A stretch of 64,000 nucleotides of DNA from NCBI GenBank assembly GCA_945913255.1, contig CAMEDC010000002.1:83153-147152 (forward strand). Direction: 5' to 3'. Source of the stretch: an uncultured Lachnospiraceae bacterium (GTDB taxonomy: Bacteria > Bacillota > Clostridia > Lachnospirales > Lachnospiraceae). Shown here piece by piece: positions 35,002-42,471 of the stretch. Numbering within the stretch: position 1 is the stretch's first letter; every line of letters begins with the position of its first letter. The translations under genes were made by a program, and so were the position numbers. A model generated the notes under the pieces. The model was not told where the DNA came from. It worked only from the letters and a program-made list of their open reading frames with translations, and searched no databases.

Positions 35002-37360
35002 CGTACTTTTTGATATTGGAAGCATTGACATACTTTTTCTGACTGTCACCGTCCACGACTACAAGGGTAGGCGCCTGCATGACACCATAACGCGCCGCCA
35101 GTTCCATGTTTTCCTCAGCATCAATCGCCACGTAAGGAATCTCTTTCAGATACTCTTTCGCAAGCTTGCAGTTAGGGCAGGTCTTTGTGGTAAACAGATA
35201 CCGGATATTGGCAGGCTGCTCCACCTCTACCTTTACATCTTCCGCAAAATCCGAAAGTTTTACCACACTTCTGGTGGGACGCTTCAGCACGGAATGCTCC
35301 ACATCGTACTCGGTGCGGTTTGCATATTCCTGCAGCTTTCCGTCATTCCAGTTCTGTACGGGACGGTAATAACCTGTGATACGGCTGTAAACCTCCGTAG
35401 GTGCTCCGCAATGCGGGCATACTCTTACTTCTCCCGCAAGATAACCATGTGCCTTACAGATAGAATAGGTAGGAGAAAGCGTATAATACGGCAGCTTATA
35501 ATTTTGTGCAATGGTACGCACCAGCGATGCCGCCGCCTTCCAGTCGGGCAGTTTTTCTCCCAGGAACGCATGGAATACCGTTCCCGAAGTATACAGAGTC
35601 TGCAGTTCATCCTGGATGTCAAGGGCGTCAAAAATATCCGTGGTATAGTCAACCGGCAGATGAGAAGAATTGGTATAGTACGGAGTATCGCCCGGTTTGC
35701 CTGCGGTTTTGATTGCAGGCCATTTCTTTTTATCATGCTTTGCCAGACGGTAGGTCGTACTCTCGGCCGGAGTTGCCTCCAGATTATACAGGTCACCATA
35801 CTGCTCCTGGTAGTCAGAAAGCCTCTCACGCATATGGTTCAGAACCTTTTTGGCAAAGGCCTGTGTCTTCTCACTTGTCATGTCTGCCCTGAGCCAGTTT
35901 GCATTTAATCCCACCTCATTCATGCCGATCAGACCGATGGTGGAAAAATGGTTGTCAAAGGAACCAAGATACCGCTTGGTATAGGGATACAGCCCCTCTT
36001 CCAACAGTTTGGAAATAACGCCTCTCTTAATCTTTAAGGAGCGTGCGGCAATGTCCATCATGTGATTCAGTCTGGCAAAAAACTCATCCTCATTTGCGGA
36101 AAGATATGCAATTCTGGGCAGATTGATGGTGACAACACCAACGCTGCCGGTGCTCTCTCCTGAACCGAAGAAACCGCCTGTCTTCTTTCTCAGTTCACGC
36201 AGGTCAAGGCGAAGGCGACAGCACATACTGCGCACATCGCTGGGCTGCATATCGGAATTGATATAATTGGAAAAATACGGGGTGCCGTATTTCGCAGTCA
36301 TTTCAAACAGAAGCCGGTTGTTTTCTGTGTCGGACCAGTCAAAATCTCTTGTAATGGAATAAGTGGGAATGGGATACTGGAAGCCTCTGCCGTTGGCATC
36401 GCCTTCAATCATGGTTTCAATGAAGGCTTTGTTTACCATATCCATCTCCTTCTTACAGTCCTTGTACTTAAAATCCATCTCCTTACCGCCGACAATTGCC
36501 GGAAGCTCTGCCAAATCGTCAGGAACCGTCCAGTCCAGAGTAATATTGGAAAAAGGCGCCTGCGTTCCCCAGCGGCTGGGAGTATTTACACCGTAGATGA
36601 ATGCCTCAATACACTTCTTTACCTCATCGTAGCTTAAGTTGTCCACTTTTACGAAGGGAGCAAGATAGGTATCAAAAGATGAAAACGCCTGGGCACCTGC
36701 CCATTCGTTCTGCATGATTCCAAGGAAATTGACCATCTGGTTGCAGAGTACGGAAAGATGTCTCGCAGGTGCGGAAGTTATCTTTCCCGTAATGCCGCCA
36801 AGTCCTTCCTGAATCAGCTGCTTTAAGGACCAGCCTGCGCAATAACCGGTCAGCATGGAGAGGTCATGAATATGAATATCCGCGTTTCTGTGCGCCTCTG
36901 CAATTTCCTCGTCATAAATTTCAGAAAGCCAGTAATTTGCGGTAACAGCGCCGGAATTGCTCAGGATAAGACCACCCACGGAGTAGGTGACGGTGGAATT
37001 CTCCTTTACACGCCAGTCCTCCACCTTGACGTAACCGTTCACAACTTCCTTATAGTCCAAAATGGTTGAAGTCATGGTTCGCATCTTTTCACGCTGCTTG
37101 CGGTACAGAATATACGCCTTTGCAACTTCTTCGTAACCAGCCTGTCCCAGCACACGTTCCACACTGTCCTGAATGTCCTCCACATGAACGGCATCTTCCT
37201 TCACCTTATCCTGAAAATCCGCAGTCACACGGAGTGCCAGCAAATCGATGATGTCATTGGTATAGCTCATCTGTGTGGCAGTAAATGCCTTCATAATCGC
37301 ATCATTGATTTTCGTCAGTGTAAAATCTGCTTTTTCCCCATTTCTCTTGATGACCTGCAT
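34973..37360 (-). CDS. nrdD: anaerobic ribonucleoside-triphosphate reductase with fused thioredoxin-like domain
   Basis: Class III reductase making dNTPs under anoxia. 795 aa. N-terminal ATP-cone (VIKRNGEKADFTLTKINDAI, residues 1-95) for allosteric control; central ten-stranded barrel; C-terminal zinc region (ICKAHGYLAGEVRVCPHCG) and the glycyl-radical loop SRITGYYRP (Gly about 663). Unlike standard NrdD it continues for another ~100 residues with a thioredoxin/glutaredoxin-like domain (IRYLFTTKTCPNCKLAKEYL, redox pair C728/C731; APTLVVVDG), which may supply reducing equivalents. The activase NrdG is not adjacent. RBS GGGGAGG. Confidence 0.95.
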   Translation of the reverse strand: MQVIKRNGEKADFTLTKINDAIMKAFTATQMSYTNDIIDLLALRVTADFQDKVKEDAVHVEDIQDSVERVLGQAGYEEVAKAYILYRKQREKMRTMTSTILDYKEVVNGYVKVEDWRVKENSTVTYSVGGLILSNSGAVTANYWLSEIYDEEIAEAHRNADIHIHDLSMLTGYCAGWSLKQLIQEGLGGITGKITSAPARHLSVLCNQMVNFLGIMQNEWAGAQAFSSFDTYLAPFVKVDNLSYDEVKKCIEAFIYGVNTPSRWGTQAPFSNITLDWTVPDDLAELPAIVGGKEMDFKYKDCKKEMDMVNKAFIETMIEGDANGRGFQYPIPTYSITRDFDWSDTENNRLLFEMTAKYGTPYFSNYINSDMQPSDVRSMCCRLRLDLRELRKKTGGFFGSGESTGSVGVVTINLPRIAYLSANEDEFFARLNHMMDIAARSLKIKRGVISKLLEEGLYPYTKRYLGSFDNHFSTIGLIGMNEVGLNANWLRADMTSEKTQAFAKKVLNHMRERLSDYQEQYGDLYNLEATPAESTTYRLAKHDKKKWPAIKTAGKPGDTPYYTNSSHLPVDYTTDIFDALDIQDELQTLYTSGTVFHAFLGEKLPDWKAAASLVRTIAQNYKLPYYTLSPTYSICKAHGYLAGEVRVCPHCGAPTEVYSRITGYYRPVQNWNDGKLQEYANRTEYDVEHSVLKRPTRSVVKLSDFAEDVKVEVEQPANIRYLFTTKTCPNCKLAKEYLKEIPYVAIDAEENMELAARYGVMQAPTLVVVDGDSQKKYVNASNIKKYVDQLHTALV

Positions 37361-37414
37361 GCCAAAAACCTCCCCTTTTCTTCAGACACTGTCTGTGCCC
37401 CGCAATTATTTTTT

Positions 37415-37443
37415 ATGATAACATCTGCCCGTTCAAAAGTCAA
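37415..37443 (-). promoter_or_regulatory. nrdD promoter
   Basis: Minus strand: -35 TTGACT (37438-37443), exact 17-bp spacer, -10 TATCAT (37415-37420), about 55 bases before the nrdD ATG. Confidence 0.7.
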
Positions 37444-37450
37444 CGCAGAT

Positions 37451-37496
37451 ACACAAGATATTGTAGTTTAGTTTGTATTCAATACATATATTATGT
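37451..37496 (-). promoter_or_regulatory. candidate pair of NrdR boxes upstream of nrdD
   Basis: ACACAAGATATTGTAG (37451-37466) matches the NrdR-box consensus acaCwAtATaTwGtgt at 13 of 16 positions. A weaker match, AATACATATATTATGT (37481-37496), lies about 30 bp away, close to the three-turn spacing usual for NrdR pairs. They lie just upstream of the nrdD -35. Confidence 0.5.
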
Positions 37497-37611
37497 GATT
37501 CTATTCCTTTTGTTGCGGCAATAGCGACAATTCCGGTAATACGTCCTTCCCTCTCGCATATTTTAGTTTTTATAAATTATTCGCTTTTTCATTTTCATTT
37601 TTATTGTATTA

Positions 37612-37628
37612 GTAAAATTGGATTTTAC
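37612..37628 (+). promoter_or_regulatory. perfect palindrome before the XRE regulator gene
   Basis: GTAAAAT-TGG-ATTTTAC lies about 15 bases upstream of a -10-like TATAAA (37643-37648) for the XRE gene. A likely operator, possibly for autoregulation. The remainder of 37498-37704 is AT-rich and shows no gene. Confidence 0.5.
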
Positions 37629-37704
37629 AAAATCGGAAATACTATAAAATAGGAACTATCTGCATGAATCGATTATAACATGGAACAGAAAGGAGGGCTC
37701 AAAT

Positions 37705-38055
37705 TTGGAACATGTCGGACAAATACTTGCAAATCTGCGCAAAGAAAGAGGGCTTGCCCAAAAAGAGCTCGCCCTTCTGCTGAATCTTTCCATCGGTACC
37801 ATTTCCAACTATGAAAACGGTATCCATTTTCCTGATTTAAGTACACTCTGTAAGCTGGCTGATTTCTACGGCGTCACCACAGATTATCTTCTGGGAAGAA
37901 CTGATTACCGCTTCGATCCCAAAACGCTGAACCGCCGTGTGACAGCAGACTACACCGTCCTCGACATCGTTGACACGGTGCTGGCCTGTGAAAAAACAAA
38001 CCGCATTGAGAATCTGATGGAATATGCACGTTTTCTGAGCAGTCAACCGGATTAA
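37705..38055 (+). CDS. XRE-family transcriptional regulator
   Basis: 116 aa. The N-terminal XRE helix-turn-helix (GQILANLRKERGLAQKELAL, SIGTISNYENGIHFPDLSTL, ADFYGVTTDYLLGRTDYRF) is followed by a ~45-residue helical tail. The start is a TTG at 37705 with a strong AAAGGAGGG 8 bases before it. Divergent from nrdD; target genes unknown, perhaps itself through the palindrome upstream. Confidence 0.85.
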   Translation: MEHVGQILANLRKERGLAQKELALLLNLSIGTISNYENGIHFPDLSTLCKLADFYGVTTDYLLGRTDYRFDPKTLNRRVTADYTVLDIVDTVLACEKTNRIENLMEYARFLSSQPD

Positions 38056-38069
38056 TCCACTGTCAAAAG

Positions 38070-39125
38070 CTATCTCGTGGAAAGGAATCCGTACTCTCTC
38101 CTCGCCTGCTCATCATCCGGATAATTTGCCAGATATTGCGTTAACAGCGCATATGCCTGCTTATATTCTCCCAGATATTCATACGCAACCACCTCATTAA
38201 AAGACAGGGACTGCTGCATGGCGCTGTCCCCCAGCTGCATACCTGCCTGAAACGCATCCAGCGCTTTCTGATATTCTCCCTTTGCCATCTCACAAAGACC
38301 CAACTGATTATAAATCTCCGCATTTCCCGAATATTTGCTCAGATAACTGTTGTATACATTCGCTGCATAGTTGTAGTCTCCGGTTGCCTCATAAGAGCGA
38401 CCCAGATAAAGATAGCTTCTGGCTCCGCCCTTCTCCCTGGCGTCTTCCAGTGCCAGATATGCCTTCTGATACTCCCCGAGATAATAATAAATGCGTCCGA
38501 TACAGTAATTGTCCATCTGTTTGCTGCCGGACTCCAGTGCCGCCTGCAGATAAGCTTTGCCCACTTCCTGATAGCCGTAAAAGTCCAGCACCTCGTAAAT
38601 TTCAATCAACCTGTCATAATTCGCAGAATCCATGGCAATGACCCTGTCAAAATCCTCTTTTGCACCATCAAATTTTCCCAGGCTGATACGGGCATTTCCG
38701 CGCAGGAAATAAGCATCTTCCTCTTCCGGGCGAAGTGCAAGAATATTGTTGTAAATTACTTCCGCTGCCGCATAATCTCCCTGTTTTGCGTAAGCGGCAG
38801 CAAGATAATAATTCAAATCAAAATCCACATTTTCTATCAGACCGTTACTTCCCTGAAGTGCTGTTTCAAACGCGGCTGCTGCCTGTTCATAATCCGTAAG
38901 TCCCATGTAGGCAATCCCTCTGGAACGATTAATCAGCCTTTCATTCTCTCCGGCCTCTTCCGCAGCATCCAATTCTGCCAATGCACCCGAATAATCCATC
39001 GCCTGAATCATGACAGTTGCATTCGCAATCTTCTCCTCCGTCTCTCCGCAGCCGGCAAGTATCCCCATCAGAAATATGCCGACAGCCAGATATTTTCCTC
39101 TTTTTCCAATTTCTCTCAGCGCCAT
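38070..39125 (-). CDS. TPR-repeat lipoprotein
   Basis: 351 aa from the ATG at 39125. Signal peptide MALREIGKRGKYLAVGIFLM ends in the lipobox ILAGC, then eight to nine tetratricopeptide repeats (e.g. NRSRGIAYMGLTDYEQAAAA, AAAYAKQGDYAAAEVIYNNI, YNQLGLCEMAKGEYQKALDA, VVAYEYLGEYKQAYALLTQY). Probably an extracytoplasmic scaffold on the outer face of the membrane. A longer reading to 39299 would overlap the mscL 3' end and adds a non-signal N-terminus. Partner unknown. Confidence 0.8.
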   Translation of the reverse strand: MALREIGKRGKYLAVGIFLMGILAGCGETEEKIANATVMIQAMDYSGALAELDAAEEAGENERLINRSRGIAYMGLTDYEQAAAAFETALQGSNGLIENVDFDLNYYLAAAYAKQGDYAAAEVIYNNILALRPEEEDAYFLRGNARISLGKFDGAKEDFDRVIAMDSANYDRLIEIYEVLDFYGYQEVGKAYLQAALESGSKQMDNYCIGRIYYYLGEYQKAYLALEDAREKGGARSYLYLGRSYEATGDYNYAANVYNSYLSKYSGNAEIYNQLGLCEMAKGEYQKALDAFQAGMQLGDSAMQQSLSFNEVVAYEYLGEYKQAYALLTQYLANYPDDEQARREYGFLSTR

Positions 39126-39165
39126 ATGAAGCCCATTTCCTTCCGCTCTGTGTGTACCTTGTACC

Positions 39166-39612
39166 TTACTTTGTCCCCTCCAGCTGTGAAGTACAATGAG
39201 GACATCTTGTCGCGTCAATGGCAATTTCACTCTTACAAAATGGACATTTCTTCGTTGTAGGTGCCGCCGGCTTCTCTTCCTTTTTGTTGAACTTCTCATT
39301 CAATTTGTTTAATGCCTTAATCAGGCAGAAAATAACAAGTGCGGTAATCAGAAAATTCAGGACTGCCGTAATAAAATTACCATAAGCCAGAACAGGTGCA
39401 CCCTCTCCACTGCCCAGTTTCACTGACAGATTGGAGAAATCAATTCCTCCGAAAATTCCCAGAATCGGTGTAAGAATATCCTGATTCAGAGAAGTCACGA
39501 TGGAGGTAAACGCACCGCCGACAATCACACCGACTGCCATATCCATCACGTTCCCGCGCGTGATAAATTTTTTGAATTCAGCAATAAATCCTTTTCCTTT
39601 TTCCTTGCTCAT
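39166..39612 (-). CDS. mscL: large-conductance mechanosensitive channel with C-terminal zinc ribbon
   Basis: 148 aa. The MscL core covers residues 1-105: RGNVMDMAVGVIVGGAFTSI in the first helix, LTPILGIFGG, FITAVLNFLITALVIFCLIK in the second. Typical MscL ends shortly after the cytoplasmic helix; here a Lys/Pro linker leads to a zinc ribbon (CPFC ... CPHC). It acts as an emergency release valve under osmotic downshock; the ribbon may bind a partner or metal. Confidence 0.93.
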   Translation of the reverse strand: MSKEKGKGFIAEFKKFITRGNVMDMAVGVIVGGAFTSIVTSLNQDILTPILGIFGGIDFSNLSVKLGSGEGAPVLAYGNFITAVLNFLITALVIFCLIKALNKLNEKFNKKEEKPAAPTTKKCPFCKSEIAIDATRCPHCTSQLEGTK

Positions 39613-39613
39613 C

Positions 39614-39760
39614 TTAATTCAATCCTTTCCGCAGTTTTCCAATGTAATCCATACAGTCTTCCATACCACCATTCGAGTAGTTGGAAATATCTTTCCGGTC
39701 TTTGTTTATCATACAGTCTGTCAGTAAAAACACCTGCATTCCCAGAGTTTCCGCCACCAT
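39614..39760 (-). CDS. 48-aa small protein upstream of mscL
   Basis: ATG at 39758-39760 with a perfect GGAGG ribosome site (39761-39767) and a consensus promoter 25-50 bases upstream. It encodes MVAETLGMQVFLLTDCMINK and a hydrophilic, Asn/Lys-rich remainder ending GKLRKGLN. The stop nearly touches the mscL start (39612), so it is the first gene of the mscL operon. No family recognised. It may be a real small protein or a leader peptide. Confidence 0.55.
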   Translation of the reverse strand: MVAETLGMQVFLLTDCMINKDRKDISNYSNGGMEDCMDYIGKLRKGLN

Positions 39761-39782
39761 ATCCTCCAAAAAGAATAATTTT

Positions 39783-39811
39783 ATTATAGCCGCTGACAGG
39801 CCGGAAGTCAA
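39783..39811 (-). promoter_or_regulatory. consensus promoter of the mscL operon
   Basis: Minus strand: -35 TTGACT (39806-39811), 17-bp spacer, -10 TATAAT (39783-39788). Confidence 0.8.
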
Positions 39812-39866
39812 TCAATGAAAGACAAGGTCTTCTCCATGTGCAGGACAGGATTCGCAGCAGTTATTC

Positions 39867-39895
39867 TTGCCCGCCGATTCAATTTGCGCTATACT
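39867..39895 (+). promoter_or_regulatory. promoter of the DUF4317 gene
   Basis: -35 TTGCCC (39867-39872), 17-bp spacer, -10 TATACT (39890-39895), about 50 bases before the ATG; RBS AAGAGG follows. Confidence 0.6.
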
Positions 39896-39946
39896 AAAGA
39901 TTAATTTCGGGCATTCGCCCTATCGCAAAAGAAAGAGGTAACACAT

Positions 39947-41101
39947 ATGCAAAAACAGGAAATCTCCGAAATCAAGAAACTGCTCACCCAGAAAAACTGC
40001 TCCATCACCCGCATCTGCGGCTGCTATGTGGACGGGGAAAAGAATAAGAAGACGGAATTCAAGCAGGCTTTTCTGGCTCTTCCGGAAGAAGAAATGTTCA
40101 AATATTTTGAAATTTTGAGAAAAACCTTATCCGGGACTCTCGGGAAAAACCTGATGACTCTGGAATTCCCCATAAAATCCGAAGAACCCGGCGGCACCCA
40201 GGAATTTCTTCTCCGCCTCAGGGACAGCAAGCTCAAGGATGATGCCCTGCTGGATGAATACTATGATAAAATTATTGCCAACTATGAATATGTGGGAAAT
40301 TACCTGATTCTGGTGATTCACGATGTCTATGACGTACCCGGAAAGACCTCCGACGGTATCGAAATGGAGGATGCTTCCGATGAAATTTATGAGTACATAC
40401 TGACCTGTATCTGTCCCGTTGAACTCTCCAAGCCCGGGCTTTCCTACAACCCGGAGGAAAATGCCTTTCAGAACCGCATCCGCGACTGGGTTGTAACACT
40501 GCCGGAAACCGGATATCTGTTCCCTGCCTTCAACGACCGCAGCAGTGATATTCACAGCGCTCTCTACTATTCAAAAGACCCGGAGGATTTAAAAGAAGGC
40601 TTTGTTGCGGAGGTACTGGGCTGTCCTCTTCCTCTCTCCGCAGGCGGTCAGAAGGAAACGTTCCAGGCTCTGATTGAGGAAACTCTTGGAGAAGACTGTG
40701 ACATTGAGGTGGTAAAAAACATCCACGATAAACTCACGGAAATGGTTGAAGAGCACAAGGAAGAACCGGAGCCTCTGGTACTTGCCAAAAATGAAGTCAA
40801 GACTATTTTCGCAGACAGCGGTGTGTCCAATGAAAAACTGGAAGAGTTTGACAAATATTATGATGAAACCGCAGGAGAAACCACCTCTCTTCTCGCAAGT
40901 AACGTCATGAATACAAGAACTTTTGAGGTCAAAACCCCCGATGTGGTCATCAAGGTGAATCCCGAGCGCACCGACCTGATTGAAACGAGAAATATCGGCG
41001 GCAGGGAATGCCTTGTTATTGAACTCGGCGGAAATGTCGTGGTAAATGGCATCACAGTGCGCGCCGGTGCTACGGATGAGAATGAAGAGACCGAAGTCTG
41101 A
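39947..41101 (+). CDS. DUF4317-family protein
   Basis: 384 aa, cytoplasmic, acidic. Recognisable as DUF4317 by its start (EISEIKKLLTQKNCSITRIC then GCYVDGEKN), the central LRDSKLKDDALLDEYYDKII and the C-terminal block with RTFEVKTPDVVIKVNPER and a final IGGRECLVIELGG. The family is widespread in Clostridia and has no known function. It has its own promoter and is followed by the B12 riboswitch, so it is not part of the B12 operon. Confidence 0.8.
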   Translation: MQKQEISEIKKLLTQKNCSITRICGCYVDGEKNKKTEFKQAFLALPEEEMFKYFEILRKTLSGTLGKNLMTLEFPIKSEEPGGTQEFLLRLRDSKLKDDALLDEYYDKIIANYEYVGNYLILVIHDVYDVPGKTSDGIEMEDASDEIYEYILTCICPVELSKPGLSYNPEENAFQNRIRDWVVTLPETGYLFPAFNDRSSDIHSALYYSKDPEDLKEGFVAEVLGCPLPLSAGGQKETFQALIEETLGEDCDIEVVKNIHDKLTEMVEEHKEEPEPLVLAKNEVKTIFADSGVSNEKLEEFDKYYDETAGETTSLLASNVMNTRTFEVKTPDVVIKVNPERTDLIETRNIGGRECLVIELGGNVVVNGITVRAGATDENEETEV

Positions 41102-41159
41102 CAACCGGTTTGCAAATTTACTATTGCGTTCCGTGTTAACTTGTGCTAGACTGATTTGC

Positions 41160-41400
41160 GGTCGAATTAAATAAGAAAAACAACAGGTGTCAGATACTTC
41201 CTGTAGGAAGATGGATCTGGTGAAAAGGGAAACAGGTGTGAATCCTGTACGAACTCGTCACTGTATTTAGGGAGTTTTCATCAATATGTCACTGGGCAAC
41301 CGGGAAGACGATGAAAACGATGAACTATAAGCCAGGAGACCTGCCTGCTGTTGTACGGGAGCTTCGGTTCCGGCCTACGAGTAACTGGGAGTACACAAGT
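41160..41400 (+). promoter_or_regulatory. cobalamin (AdoCbl) riboswitch
   Basis: Contains the B12 box GCCAGGAGACCTGCCT (41331-41346), an upstream ACAGGTG ... GGGAAACAGGTGTGAATCC segment and CACTG ... ACCGGGAAGACG core typical of cobalamin riboswitches. It precedes a DUF4430 and an ECF S-component gene. A GGGAGT at 41387-41392 can pair with ACTCCC at 41425-41430, which is also the left arm of the terminator; this gives a mutually exclusive antiterminator. Confidence 0.88.
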
Positions 41401-41426
41401 TTCAGACATGCAAGGATTGTCTATAC

Positions 41427-41463
41427 TCCCTTTTTGCCTTTTCAGGTAAAAAGGGATTTTTTT
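41427..41463 (+). terminator. riboswitch-controlled terminator
   Basis: TCCCTTTTTGCCT / AGGTAAAAAGGGA with a 4-base loop and seven T. Its left arm competes with the GGGAGT of the riboswitch 3' part. Confidence 0.85.
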
Positions 41464-41532
41464 GTCCTGCCTGCATCCGCTTGCGTAAAACCCGGAAGCT
41501 CCAAAGACTTTAATAGAAAAGAGGAAAAAAAC

Positions 41533-41952
41533 ATGTCTGAGACAACAACAAAGAAAACATCCAAACACGCCATTCTCGCCGGTATCATTGCCGTTGCACT
41601 GATTGCTGCTTTTGCAATCATCTACTATTTTGTATCCCCGAAGCCCTCTCAAGGCGCTAAGGCACTGACAATCGAAGTCGTAAATGACAAAGTGGAAACC
41701 ACCACATACGAAGTGCATACAGATGCAGAATACCTCCGTCAGGCAATGGAAGAGACGGAAGGACTGACCTTCGAAGGTACAGAATCCGAGTACGGTCTGA
41801 TGGTGGAAACCGTCAACGGTGTCACTGCCGATTACAATAAAGACGGGGCATACTGGGCTTTTTACGTTGACGGTGAATATTGCAACTATGGTATTGACAC
41901 CCAGCCTGTAAATGACGGCGAAACCTACAGTATCGTTTATACTGTTTACTAA
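41533..41952 (+). CDS. DUF4430 membrane-anchored protein, probable cobalamin-binding
   Basis: 139 aa from the ATG at 41533 with GAGG upstream. N-terminal transmembrane anchor (AILAGIIAVALIAAFAIIYY), then a single DUF4430 domain (TTTYEVHTDAEYLRQAMEE, GLMVETVNGVTADYNKDGAY, WAFYVDGEYCNYGIDTQPV). This fold is related to the small domain of human transcobalamin and intrinsic factor. Under a B12 riboswitch and next to an S component, it probably captures B12 outside the cell for the transporter. It has no lipobox, so it is likely held by the uncleaved helix. Confidence 0.82.
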   Translation: MSETTTKKTSKHAILAGIIAVALIAAFAIIYYFVSPKPSQGAKALTIEVVNDKVETTTYEVHTDAEYLRQAMEETEGLTFEGTESEYGLMVETVNGVTADYNKDGAYWAFYVDGEYCNYGIDTQPVNDGETYSIVYTVY

Positions 41953-41970
41953 TGGAAAAGGAGGCACCCC

Positions 41971-42468
41971 ATGAAAAAGCACACTCTGACTGCCACGAAT
42001 ATTGCGCGCATCGGCATGATGACCGCAACCATCGAGGTGGCAAAGTGTGCTCTTTCCTTCCTTCCGAATGTGGAGCTTGTCTCCTTTTTGATTATTCTGT
42101 ATACACTCAGTTTCGGGAAGCTGATTTTCTTTGTCATTCCCGTCTTTATCCTGTTGGAGGGATGCATTTACGGCTTCGGTCTCTGGTGGATCATGTACCT
42201 CTATGCCTGGCCAATACTTGCTTTACTCACACTTCTGTTCCGCAGGCAGCAGTCTCCCTTTTTCTGGAGCATGCTGTCCGGGTTCTTCGGGCTCTTCTTC
42301 GGCGCTCTGTGTGCAATCCCCTATTTCTTTATCGTAGGCGTACACGGTACCTTTGAATGGTGGGTTGCAGGCATTCCCTACGATATCGTCCACTGCATTT
42401 CCAATTTCTGTATCTGCCTGGTTTTATTTTCTCCCATGAAAAAACTGATGGAACGGCTCATGCGCTGA
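41971..42468 (+). CDS. ECF transporter S component, predicted cobalamin-specific
   Basis: 165 aa, six hydrophobic helices, with an ARIGMMTATIEVAKCALSFL start as in ECF substrate-binding (EcfS) proteins. No ATPase or EcfT genes adjoin, as is usual for group II ECF systems that share a common energising module. Riboswitch control and the DUF4430 neighbour 18 bp upstream point to cobalamin or a precursor as substrate (inference). Confidence 0.82.
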   Translation: MKKHTLTATNIARIGMMTATIEVAKCALSFLPNVELVSFLIILYTLSFGKLIFFVIPVFILLEGCIYGFGLWWIMYLYAWPILALLTLLFRRQQSPFFWSMLSGFFGLFFGALCAIPYFFIVGVHGTFEWWVAGIPYDIVHCISNFCICLVLFSPMKKLMERLMR

Positions 42469-42471
42469 AGG

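Noticed and set aside
39609..39815. Alternative 68-codon frame overlapping the 48-aa gene
   Set aside because: No ribosome site, and its composition (Gly/Asn/Tyr runs) is that of a frame shadow.
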